From assembly GCF_048544455.1 (NCBI RefSeq), contig NC_133538.1, positions 21,872,469 through 21,936,468 on the forward strand: a DNA stretch of 64,000 bases, given 5' to 3'. Position numbers and translations under genes: made by a program. The DNA comes from Silene latifolia (lineage: Eukaryota > Streptophyta > Magnoliopsida > Caryophyllales > Caryophyllaceae). Position 1 is the first letter of the stretch, and each line of letters starts with the position of its first letter. Of this stretch, positions 23,546-33,454 are shown in pieces. The notes beneath the pieces are model-generated. The model saw only the letters and a program-made list of their open reading frames with translations. It was not told the origin of the DNA and made no database searches.

Positions 23546-23557
23546 TGGTATCAGAGC
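23546..23557 (+). other. TK-b primer-binding site
   Basis: TGGTATCAGAGC follows the LTR end by three bases. It is the initiator-tRNA(Met) site and is shared with TK-e (63112) and, in mutated form, TK-d (35831). Confidence 0.95.
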
Positions 23558-26500
23558 GACGATTTTGGAACCTGTAACAAATGAGCCCAATGAATATAGA
23601 GAGTCAAACCAAAATGAACCCGATTAGGAGTTGTTAGGAGCTAATGCAAAGACTTGGGAGACGTCCTAAATTCGCGAACTCGCCCTACAACTTTGAACAG
23701 GTCACTATGGGGTGTCATGGGATCGCTATGTGTTTACTAATGTTCTATTCCATATGTTGGATGAATATGTATATATATGAATTTGTTGGATGAATGTTAT
23801 GTGGTTGAATGGAGGATTTGGTGGAAAGGATGAAAGTAATCGTATATGGTAATATGATTAGTGGTTAAGCTACTTGTTTACTGTTATTTCATATGCATAT
23901 GTTGGATAAGGTGTATGATGGATGATTTGGTGGAACAGGTGAAGTAATGTTGCATAAGAATATGATTTCATGATTAAAGCATGTTTATAAGTCGGAAGGG
24001 AATTTTTATAATGTTGTTATGTTAGTAACATTTGAATATAATGTTTGCGTTTGATATATACATACATATATATTTTGTTGCGAAAATTTATAGAATAAAT
24101 GCGTGCAGACAGAACGTGATTGGTAAAGTTGAATACTATATGATCATGATGGTTGTTATTGTTTGGCTTTTGTAGATGGTAACATGTGGTTAGTTGAGTA
24201 TCAAGTTGATTTGTTTAATTTATTGTTGTTTAAGTTGTTTGGAAGTAGGAATCAAGTAGTTATGTTGTCTGATTATAGAGAAGTTTTCTTTAAACTGATA
24301 TAACTTGAGATGCATAAGTGATATTTATGTGATACTACTTGGAAGTGATAGCTTGTTCTTTTCCGATTCTAACGATAGGTTACACGCCCAAAACCCTTAC
24401 TCGATCGAGTGCACCTCTTGTTACTCGATCGAGTAACCCCGGTAATTTATTATACGTGCTTCTGACCTTCACCTACTCGATCGAGTAGGCTGTACTCGAT
24501 CTAGTGACCCCTGTTTTGGGACAAATGCATATCTTTTACCTAGTTGCATATCTTATTTAATTGAAGGGCCTTCCTTTGCTTCTTTATGCTTTGTTTTACG
24601 TATGTGTTGGTCTTGATGCGTAAGTTACCCAATCTTAAAATGTAAGAGTAGCACCTTATGATGGGTATGCGTTTGGTGGGGAGGACGGGAGTTATATGTG
24701 GTTGTGATGGATAGTGGAAAAAGAAAAGGCAGGTTAATGAGCCTATTGAGGCATGGAGAATATTTTGTGAGATGTGGTGAGTGATATAATTGCGAGTTTG
24801 AGTAATGTGAGGTAAGTATATTGGCAAGGGGTGATGTAAGTGTAAGGAACGTGAGAATGAAAAGGATGAGATGAGGGATGCGAGTAGTGGCAAATTGGGA
24901 TGTGTAAGGATTTATGGAGAGAGATGGTTAGGATTGTGTTGGTTAAGGATATTGTGATGGAAGGTTATTATAGAGGTCTGAAAATGAATGGTGTATAGTG
25001 AGATCGAGTTATGCGCGATGTATAGGTAGTGGCCGAGTTTGGGAATTTGTATTATCAAGAGGTGAAACTAATGTGTTTTCCTCGGGAAATTAACGATATA
25101 AAATGAGTTTTAGTTTCTAGAGGCGAAAAAAAAAACAAAAGTGAAGAGTAAACTTTGCTTGTGTGGACGGATTGGTGACAAGTGTGAGTGATAGCATGAT
25201 GAGAGAAGACCCATGGTAAGAAAGAGTGAGATGATATTGATATGAAATAAAGGAATTTGAGTTTTGGAGCAATGACAAGGTAACCGGATTACCAGAGAGT
25301 TAGGTACAAGGAGTATGGAGATGAACTAATAATTGGTATTGTTGAGTGTAAAGGGAAGAGAAGGATGAAAGTAAGGTGAGAAAACGTCGACTGGAATTAA
25401 GGAACATGAAATTAAGGAATCATGGAAATGTGTGATGGCATCATGAGAGGGTGTGAGTTAATGGTTATAAAGGAGTTTCAGAACAACATGTTACCCATGA
25501 GTTTCGAGGAATTAAGGGGAGTAAAAGTTGGTAGAGTATTTGCACGATATGAGATTTTGGTGGTGAGTTGGGTGACGATACAATTAAGGATAAAATTGGA
25601 AGGAATGTTAAGGTAAATTTTGTTGATATATTTGATGTTCGATATTTGGGATTTTAACTGAAGATAGGAAAGGAACCGTGATATTTAGAGGTGAGTGTAA
25701 GAGATTTGTTATACGAACAGTGGTGGTGTTGTGGTGTTGTCACTAGTGGTTAAGGGTGATGATTAATAGAAAGGATAGTCATTCTAAGGAGGTTGATTTT
25801 ATAGTGGCTGGATTGGTATGTATGGTTATAAGGGAATATACGATGTGGTTATAGGAGGCAGTTGATAGTAGTTGGATATTAATGGTAGGGTTACATTTGT
25901 CAGGAGGCGATAGTTATGCGAATGGGAGAATGTGTTATGAAGGGCATGCGAGTTAAGCTCGGGCGAGAGATAACCTTTATCAAGTGGTAACTTAGGTGAT
26001 AAGGATTGACTAGTTGATATGATTATGGGTCTATGATATGTATAAATGTTTGTGTGAGGTTCTGATCTCACGAGAAGTGGTGTGGTGTGATAGTTATAAA
26101 GTCATTACCTGAGTGTTATGCGTCATATGTTGTGTATGGTGACTTAATGGAATGATATTCAAAAGTGATAGTTTGGGTGATCTGGCATGGCTAGTTATAC
26201 TTGTATGTGTATTCATGATATATGTTTATTCCGTGAATTGATATGGATGATAGTTCTTATCTGTTTATCCATGTAATATGTTGCGTTGTGATCTAGTAAA
26301 GCGGTTTTAAGTAAGTTCTCTTGTCCGGGAAGTTATACTAAGTCAGTGTTTATGGGATTGTATAAGTTGCGACGACTATCGATGTGGTTGTTGTGCCTCG
26401 GGTGGCGATCCGGGCCTGGTACTTCGTGTTGTGATGCAGGTATTTTCGCGCTGCGGTGCGGCTGTTTGTGGCATTGTTGTGATGCCGTCATCGGTTTTGG

Positions 26501-27763
26501 TGGAGTAGACGGGATACTTATGATACGAGTTTTCGAATGTATATTGCAACTATATAGATTGTTGTTTTGTTTACTGCTGTTTCCTGTGAGTTTCGGTTTG
26601 GATATATAGACTGTTGTTTTGTTTATTGAGGTTTCTTACCAGTTTTGGCTTGGCAATGAGGGTAGAGTATGAGATGAAAGAAAGTTGTGTATGTGGTCGC
26701 TGTTGTCATGGTGTAATGATATTCAGTAATAATGGGACACAGTTATGAGAGGTTGTTATAGTACTTTTGATCTTGTTTTTAGACGAGGCATTGGCGAATG
26801 GACATAGTTGTGGCAAGATAATTGTGGAACATGTAGGTTACTAAACTGTAAACTACAAGTGGTTTTAAGCTTTTATTGGGACAGTGAATATAGGGTGTTG
26901 GGAATTGGTATCATGTTAAGTCATAGATGAATTTTGCGGTAATAAGAGAAAAGAAATTAAGGATCTAGAGTGAGTGTGTGAAATAATTATGGATCGTGAG
27001 TTATGATTATGGAGATAAGTGCATGTATAGAGAAGTATATCGTTTTGGTGGTAACGTGGAAAGAATTGGAGTATTGATTATGCTACGGATTTTGTGGTAT
27101 AGGTTTGGTGGTGTGCTGAATGAATTGAGGAATGAGGACTGTTGGAGGAAGAGAGACCTGGATATAGGAATAGTTGTAGGTGTTGAGATTATAGTCGTTT
27201 ATCATTGACATGCGGTGGTGATGAGGATTTATAAAAGTATAGCAAAGGATTTAGTATTAGTGAGTTAAGAGGACGTAACATTTATCTTAAGAGGAGTAGG
27301 ATGCGATAAACAGAGTTTAATGGTGGTACATGTTGTAGTAGATTTGGAAGTGTGAGTCTTGATGGAGAATAAAGAATGGATTTGTATTGTGGTTGATATT
27401 GTTAAAAGGTCATGGTCGTGCTTGTAGCAGTGCGATGTTTAGGAATGGGAGAATACTTCTATAGTTGTGACAGTTGGATGATGATGTTTATGAGTGTGAG
27501 TAAACTTCGAGGACGAAGTTCTTTTTAAGGGTGGTAGAATGTAACATTCCATTTGATGTTTATGAGTGTCGATAGACTATAATGTGGTGGATACGATATC
27601 GTGAGCCATGTTGTGGAGGTAGGTTGTTTGGAGTCGGTATGAGTTGTGATTGAGGTTTTGTTTTGAGTCTTTGTTTCGTTGTTGCATCATGGTCGAGTGG
27701 GTATGTTTTTTTTTTAGTATGGGTTGAACTTTGGGGACGAAGTTCTTTTTAAGGAGGGAAGAT
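23558..27763 (+). mobile_element. TK-b internal region (non-coding)
   Basis: The first approximately 150 bases (GGAGACGTCCTAAA near 23656) match the TK-d leader. Four palindromes follow at 24399-24505. The rest is G/T-rich to purine-rich sequence with only short chance reading frames. Near the 3' end the tract GAGGACGAAGTTCTTTTTAA occurs at about 27509 and again as GGGGACGAAGTTCTTTTTAA at about 27734. I see no recognisable protein. Confidence 0.8.
24399..24505. repeat. Internal palindrome cluster in TK-b
   Basis: Copies start at 24399, 24423, 24475 and 24494 (spacings 24, 52, 19). The cluster lies about 850 bases inside the element, well outside the LTR, as in TK-d (36274-36533). Confidence 0.9.
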
Positions 27764-27794
27764 TGTAATACTACGGTTTTTTTTGTCTTTGGGT

Positions 27795-27938
27795 ACTCTA
27801 TCGAGTGGGGCTTACTCTGTCGAGTAAGTATGTTTGGTTTACGAAACAGTGTTTTGCTGAAGGGTACTCGATCGAGTAAGTTGGGGACTCGATCGAGTAA
27901 GGGTCTCTCGATCGAGTAAGTTACTTACTCGATCGAGT
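27795..27938. repeat. Palindrome array in TK-b 3' LTR
   Basis: Copies start at 27795, 27814, 27866, 27887, 27906 and 27927 (spacings 19, 52, 21, 19, 21). The last four are exact or one base off ACTCGATCGAGT. The array ends 53 bases before the TATA box. Confidence 0.95.
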
Positions 27939-27990
27939 AAGTCGTATTTTGCGGGTTTTCAGCCGGGTTCGATAGTAATGCGTGCAGAGA

Positions 27991-27998
27991 TATATAAA
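27991..27998 (+). promoter_or_regulatory. TATA box of TK-b 3' LTR
   Basis: TATATAAA occupies the same position as in the 5' LTR, directly downstream of the palindrome array. Confidence 0.65.
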
Positions 27999-29155
27999 CC
28001 TATTTGAACAATTCCTCTTTACTTTTACTCTTATTCTCTAATGTTTTTACAAAGAAAACAAAGCAACGTCGATTGTTCTTCTCTCGTTGCTATCAAATCC
28101 TAAGGGCTAGAGTCGTCGGATCGTTGTGTTCTTTACGCCGTCGCGACCGTCGTATTGTGGGTAAGATCCTAATATAGTTTTTATGTTGTTTCATTGATTT
28201 TTATTGAAACCCTCATTGGGTAAATTGGGGGTTTTGGGAGTATTGTGTTTATTAGATGGTGATTTTATGATTGTATGTTTGATAGGAGGTGATTTCATTG
28301 AATAACGGTTTTGATTAGCTGATTGTGACAATCTTGGTGATTGCTTTTCCAGGAAGGATTTCCTAATCAGTTATTGCTTACATATATGTTGGTTGGTTGA
28401 TTGTTGGTGGTTGTTGGTTAATAACATTTGTCTATACTGTATTAGAATTGGTGATTGTTGATTCTGTAGTTGATTGTGATTGTTTGTCTGTAGTTCTCGA
28501 GGTGCGTCCTCGGCTGAGTTAGAGTCACTTGCGGGAGTGGCTTCACGCCCTTGATTTGCCTTCTGTGGAACCCGCCACAGAGGGGATGTGCACATTGAGG
28601 AACATGGGTTATCGCTCGGATCAGATGAGCGGGGCTTAGGTGGGAATGGCTGCGGTCCGCCACTGGCAGTGTGGAATACTTGTTGCGATGGGTATTCTGG
28701 CAAGACTACACACTTAAGTGTGTAGTCAGGTGTGTGGAGTTGTGATAGAGATTGGGTGATTTATGTATTGTTTCTGTTGTATTATTTTTGTGTAATCAGT
28801 AACTAACCCCGTTTAAATGTTTTGAAAACTGTGGTGATCCATTCGGGGGTGGTGAGCAGTTATTGAGCAGGTACGATATGGATGCGTACGGGATATCTGA
28901 GTTGAGTCTCCACGAGATGTCTAGAAGTCTTCCGTTGTGTTTTAAACTTTTATTTACTTAGTTGGTTTGACATTTTTGGAATAATTGTATTTTCTTTAAC
29001 AATTTTGGTATTTGACATGTATCGCTTTAAATTCATGTAATAAAGTACGTTTCTTTATTGTCTATATGATAGACATTGCCTCGGGTAACCGAGATGGTAG
29101 CATTCACATGCATTAGGTGGTCCTGGTAAGGCACTTGGCGTATGGGAGTGTTACA

Positions 29156-29460
29156 CTCGAGGACCTCTCCTTCTATTGACCCTCCTCCCAGAGGTGCCAG
29201 CCACGGGCTCCGCCCAAGTATCCCCAACACCAGCAGCTTCAACAATGGGCTCCTCCTGAGTCTCTACGTCTCCCTCGGCACTGGTAGCCTTAGCAGCAGG
29301 GTCCTCCTCGAAAGCGTCCTCCACCACTACCTCTAGCGCACTCCCTGAGGTACTAACCATCTAGGATCCGAACGAAGACTCTAAGACCCTCGAGACCTCC
29401 TCCTCCAAGGCCTCAGCCTCCGACCCAACGGGCCTAGCAGCCCCTGAACACTCACCAGAA
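29156..29460 (-). pseudogene. PMD gene, 5' part (low-complexity N-terminal region)
   Basis: Minus-strand codons from 29460 give an acidic Ala/Glu-rich segment (EALEEEVSRVLESSFGS, a TAG, then MVSTSGSALEVVVEDAF and ETQEEPIVEAAG) ending RRVNRRRGPR at 29160. If TK-b and one copy of its target duplication are removed, this frame continues without a stop into QQLERLVRVLKRGP at 19820 and downward. This shows the two pieces were one exon. The true start is not clear. It is probably a disordered N-terminal extension before the PMD fold. Confidence 0.65.
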
Positions 29461-30624
29461 GCCAAAACAAACAAATGTCAGCCAAAATTTCGGCATTACG
29501 ATAGCATAAAACAGAGAAAACCCCAAAAACAAAAATCACCTACAAATGCAAAACAAAAGCAAGCAATAGCAAGGGCAAACCCGCCCAATCCTATCTAACA
29601 CAAAAACTCACATAAAACGACTCGCCCTTCTTTTCAAGCAAAATTCAAATTAAAATTTCAAGTGAAATTCAAATTCGTTATTTTTCACAAAAATCAAACG
29701 ACAGAATTAAAAACCGTCATTTGCTTCACAAAAAAAAAAAAACAAAAACAAAATAGCGAAACAAAAATTCGTTATTTTTTCACAAATTTCAAGCGACGGA
29801 ATTAAAAACCGTCATTTTCAAACAAAAACCAAATAGTGAAATTCAACCTCGCTATTTCTCACAAATTTCAATTCGCAGGATAATGGAATTAAAAATCGTT
29901 ATCTTCCAAACAAAATAGCAAATGGCGAATTACACATTCGCTTTTTCCACAAACTCCGAGCGACGGCAATAAAACCGTTACTACTCTTCAAAATTCAAAA
30001 TTACGAATGACGATAATAGAGGTCGCCATCGACAAGAGTCAGCCTAAAACTACAAAAGGTCTATCTCTTTCCGCCACCAAACGTCAGAGTCCCCCAGCGA
30101 AACCCACAGAAACCTCCCCGCGGAGTCCACTAACAACAGCAACGTCTTGAAATAAGCCCGATAAATCCGGCTATTTCCTGCAGTCGATTAATCGAACTTC
30201 AACGACAAGCAAGTCTCTACACACCTACCTCTTGAAATAAGCCTGATAAATCAGGATATTTCCCGCAGTCGATTACTCGACCCTCGAGGGCTAGCGAGCC
30301 TTTACGCGCGAACAAGAAAGCAATTCAAGCACATATGCTGAAGATACCTCAGGTATGACTCCTTTCTATGGAAGGCGAGCCTTTATACGTAGTCTAATGG
30401 ACTTTAAACGACCCGCGTTGGCAGTCGAAAGACTCTCAACTGTTCCCGACAGCAGGTCCTTGGCTCCAATCCCCGAGTTGCCTTGACGTCGCCCTTCCCG
30501 ACGACAGGTCCTTGTTCTGAATCCTTTTGACCCGCCTCGACGTAGCTTCGGTCTGGAGGTTATAATCTTCGATTGACCTGGGGGCTGTACTTTGACGTTC
30601 GCCCTGTCCAAGCCTCGGTCAAAA
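29461..30624 (+). mobile_element. OG: 3' internal region of Tat/Ogre element, up to polypurine tract
   Basis: This stretch between the antisense PMD gene and the LTR has no convincing coding sequence. It contains repeated AAATTCGTTATTTTTCACAAA-like segments at 29660-29960. Two near-identical segments, CTTGAAATAAGCC-GATAAATC, occur at 30147 and 30232. The plus-strand tract TCAAAATGGGGG at 30619-30630 is the typical Tat polypurine tract and marks the LTR border. Confidence 0.65.
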
Positions 30625-31069
30625 TGGGGGCTTTATAGATACCCAATATCTGTTGAATCCCCATCAAACAACCAATGATAATCGGTCTACAACATGCTTA
30701 GGAATCGATACGTTTGATCGACAGTTTGTATAACTATGCGTCGGAAAACTCAAAATAATTTCAAAAAAAAACAACTTCAATACATTTCAAAAGTACCTGG
30801 AGTGTTTTATGCATGACGACGAGGTCGCAATGACATTAAATAGAGTCAAAACCGACACTGGACCAAAAACTGACTCGGAATTCAAATCGCGACTCCAACA
30901 ACGGGTCAAACCAAGTCAAACAGAAAAACCAAACATCGTAAAAAAATCCATGCTAAGTATACATGGTATACTTGTTGGTCAAGTACAACAATCAGGACAT
31001 ACAAAACCTAGGATAGAACAAACCACAAATCCAAATGCATGATAATGATAAGACAACTTGAAGACCCGC

Positions 31070-31975
31070 GGACATGCTCGCGCCTCTTCAAGCAGCCCAG
31101 GTGGCCACGTCGCTCAAAATGCACGTATACAACCACGCAATCCTCTATAAATACCCCTCAAATACCACCATTTGAAGGGACGCGAGCGTCCGCCCCCTTT
31201 TTTCTCCCTTCAAATTCTAGAGCTCGACCTCCCGGTTCAACAAACGACACGTATTTTCGACCTACCGATTGAAAATATAAGCCATACACATTGTTTGGTA
31301 CCGTCAACATGCATTAAATCACTTGACTTACCACTTCAACCACCTACACCATCACTAGACAAAGCAACACTCTTTACTTTACAAAAACGGTTTTAAATCG
31401 AGTTTTCCGACTCAACAAGTTTTTACACTTTGTCGATTTCTCGTCAACCAACCTAGCATGTAAGTATGAGAGTGTAACTAATCCTCTTCTTTCATGTTCT
31501 TTTTATCTATTTTTATGACGTTAACATGCTAAAATATGCATAACATGGTCTAAAATATAGATGGATTGAGCCAAAACTGAGTTTTAACCTGAAGCAGAAG
31601 CCCGTAGTCACAACTAGGTGGCTCGCGCCTCTTATGGCTCCCCAGGTACTAGCTCAAATGTATTTGAGTTCATCTTTCCCTCATTTTCATTCATTATTTG
31701 AAATCGGTTTTACCATTTCAAATATTTCAAACCCATTTTACAAACAAGCACTTTTTAACCATAAATTATATTCACCCTTGGTTCCTTATACCATGATGGT
31801 TTAATCCGTGACTCATTAATAATATTTGGTTAATTACATTTTAAAGGGTGATTTAAATCCCTCTTTTAGGTCGCAGCCTGACTCGCGCCTAAACAGGCCT
31901 TCTGATTTCCAGTTTTCAAACCTGGACAGGCTCCTTTGCATCACCCTATGGCTCGCGCCTCAATAGGCTGCCTGG
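31070..31975 (+). repeat. Dispersed CTCGCGCC motif in OG LTR
   Basis: The motif CTCGCGCCT occurs near 31078, 31622, 31883 and 31951. Each is followed within about 15 bases by a GGCTSC or CAGGC-type string (AAGCAGCCCAGG, TATGGCTCCCCAGG, AACAGGCC, AATAGGCTGCCTGG). The copies are dispersed rather than tandem. Confidence 0.7.
31146..31153 (+). promoter_or_regulatory. TATA box of OG LTR
   Basis: TATAAATA lies in the context CCTCTATAAATACCCC, with a CTCGCGCC motif about 70 bases upstream at 31070. This is a good plant core promoter match. Confidence 0.65.
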
Positions 31976-32577
31976 TGCTGCTCCTGTTTCCTTTCCAGCA
32001 CTTATTTAGGACGATCCCGACTTCGGTTAACCTGAATACAGGACGGATCAGATTGACGAGTTTTCATTTTACATTTTGCATTCTAAAACACCTTTTTTTA
32101 AGACAAATGGATCACGATATGCACCATAAACCTAACTCGGTAAATGGATGTTTAATTCTCATCTTGCATGCAAAACAACATTAAATCCTAATTCACATCA
32201 AATACTTGATATTTGGATAAACAACCAACTTAGAAAACTCTTACATGTTAGGTTTAAACTTGTGGATGCGCATCCATGCATTTAACCCCTCTTATCAACT
32301 TTTACACTTAACCAACCAAGATCGATCAGTAGAGGCTACTACTGCGGGCGGGATTAGGTGTCCGATTAAAGGGCTTCCCAATATGTACCCTCACCTCTTA
32401 CTCAGAAATTTTAGATAGTGGACGAACTTATCCAGGGCGAACGAGAGTCAGTCTAGCGATAGGATGCTACAGAGGGACGATTCCTTATCTTTAGTACCTA
32501 TGTCAAGCACTGCTTTTTACCTTGATTGTCCTAGGTATAAAGTAGATTGTAACGGTTTCGAGTCATCCCAAAATTGC

Positions 32578-32734
32578 TTGGTGGCGACCCCGAACATCTC
32601 TAGCATTATTTCGAGACCTTTGCCGAGCAGAAACTGACTGATCTAAAGCGATCCGATCGAAAGCATATTACGCCGCCGAGCATGGGTTTCAGACCCCTGC
32701 ACGTCCACAGATTGGCTTGGCGTGTAGGTGGGCC
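32578..32734 (+). mobile_element. OG primer-site region and short 5' internal stub
   Basis: GGTGGCGACCCCGAACATCTC resembles the segment after plant Tat 5' LTRs. About 150 bases without coding follow before Tekay pol sequence begins around 32735. OG therefore shows a polypurine tract on the left and a primer site on the right of the same LTR. Confidence 0.55.
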
Positions 32735-33454
32735 CATTTTAACACTATGACAGCCTCGATGTGGAAAGAGAACGGGTTTCATTGGGATGAGAGTTGTGAG
32801 ATGGCGTTCCAAACATTAAAGGAGCGTTTGAGTACAGCTCCCATTATAGCCTTGCCTGAAGGAAGTGAGAACTTCGAGGTTTATACTGATGCTTCGAAGA
32901 ATGGATTAGGATGTGTTTTGATGCAAAATGGGAAAGTCTTTGCCTATGCTTCGAGGCAGTTGGGTGCAGTGGTATTTGCTCTAAAGATTTGGACGCATTA
33001 TTTATACGGGTCAACCTTTAAAGTGTATTCAGATCATAAGAGTTTGAAATACATCTACACTGAAAAGAAGCTGAACATGCGTCAGAGAATGTGGATGGAG
33101 CTAATTGGGGACTATGATATGGAGATCATCTATCATGAAGGGAAGGCTACTGTGGTTGCAAATGCTTTGAGTATAAAGAGTGTGCATTCATTATGCACTG
33201 CCATGTCACTGATGAAATTGAAGGATGAAATGACTAAGATGGGGATTCACATGATTCGCAAGGGAAATGTCATTGGTGTTTTGACTATCAAGCCCAAACT
33301 TAATGATGACATCAAAAGGAAACAGGTACTTGATCCCAAGATTAAGAGTGGAAGACATGGGTGGAGAAGGGTACGGTTTCATGATTTTCTATCCATACAG
33401 ATGGGAGCGTTCGATTCGATGGGAGGTGGTGTGTGCATAATGATGCTCACTTGA
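32735..33454 (+). pseudogene. Tekay pol fragment: RNase H and start of integrase (TK-d 3' part)
   Basis: The frame encodes the end of RT/start of RNase H ([86 protein letters not shown]). RNase H removes RNA from the RNA/DNA hybrid during reverse transcription. Compared with the copy at 50460-50570, the segment between SRQL and GAVVFAL has lost about 14 codons in frame. A frameshift follows near 33350, before the integrase zinc-binding part. The fragment starts abruptly against OG. Confidence 0.85.

Larger units (their letters stand above)
19834..29155 (+). mobile_element. TK-b: Tekay-type LTR element without gag-pol
   Basis: Both LTRs start TGTAATACT and end GTGTTACA. A TGGTATCAGAGC primer site follows the 5' LTR (23546) and AAGGAGGGAAGAT precedes the 3' LTR. 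The flanks are CCCGA (19829-19833) and CTCGA (29156-29160), a 5-bp duplication with one change. The leader after the PBS is homologous to TK-d (35830-36010), but no gag, protease, RT or integrase is visible in 4.2 kb. It therefore looks like a large non-autonomous derivative that could have been mobilised by a TK-d-like partner. It interrupts the PMD gene. Confidence 0.9.
27764..29155 (+). mobile_element. TK-b 3' LTR
   Basis: The 1392 bases run from TGTAATACTACGG to GTGTTACA, preceded by polypurine tract AAGGAGGGAAGAT. It contains palindromes at 27795-27938, TATATAAA at 27991-27998 and the CGTCCTCGGCTGAG / GGGATGTGCACATTGAGG blocks common to the family. It is the best uninterrupted reference copy for this LTR subfamily in the window. 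Confidence 0.95.
30630..32577 (+). mobile_element. OG LTR (Tat/Ogre lineage)
   Basis: The LTR begins just after the AAAATGGGGGC tract (TATAGATACCCAATATC). It ends near 32577, immediately before GGTGGCGACCCCGAAC, which resembles the TGGTGGCGACTCC primer region typical of plant Tat/Ogre elements. A TATAAATA box is at 31146. Four CTCGCGCC motif copies lie inside. The exact ends are uncertain by about 10-20 bases. Confidence 0.65.

Noticed and set aside
24540..24893. Minus-strand frame of 117 codons in the TK-b interior
   Set aside because: It is opposite to element orientation, rich in His/Ser/Leu from low-complexity sequence, and shows no motif.
27866..27938. Evenly spaced short repeats that look superficially like a CRISPR array
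   Set aside because: Repeats are 12-bp palindromes about 20 bp apart within LTRs of a plant genome, with spacers too short and no cas genes.
30366..30611. Minus-strand frame upstream of the OG LTR that might extend the PMD gene
   Set aside because: It is Arg-rich by base composition, shows no PMD features and is separated from the PMD exon by AT-rich non-coding repeats.
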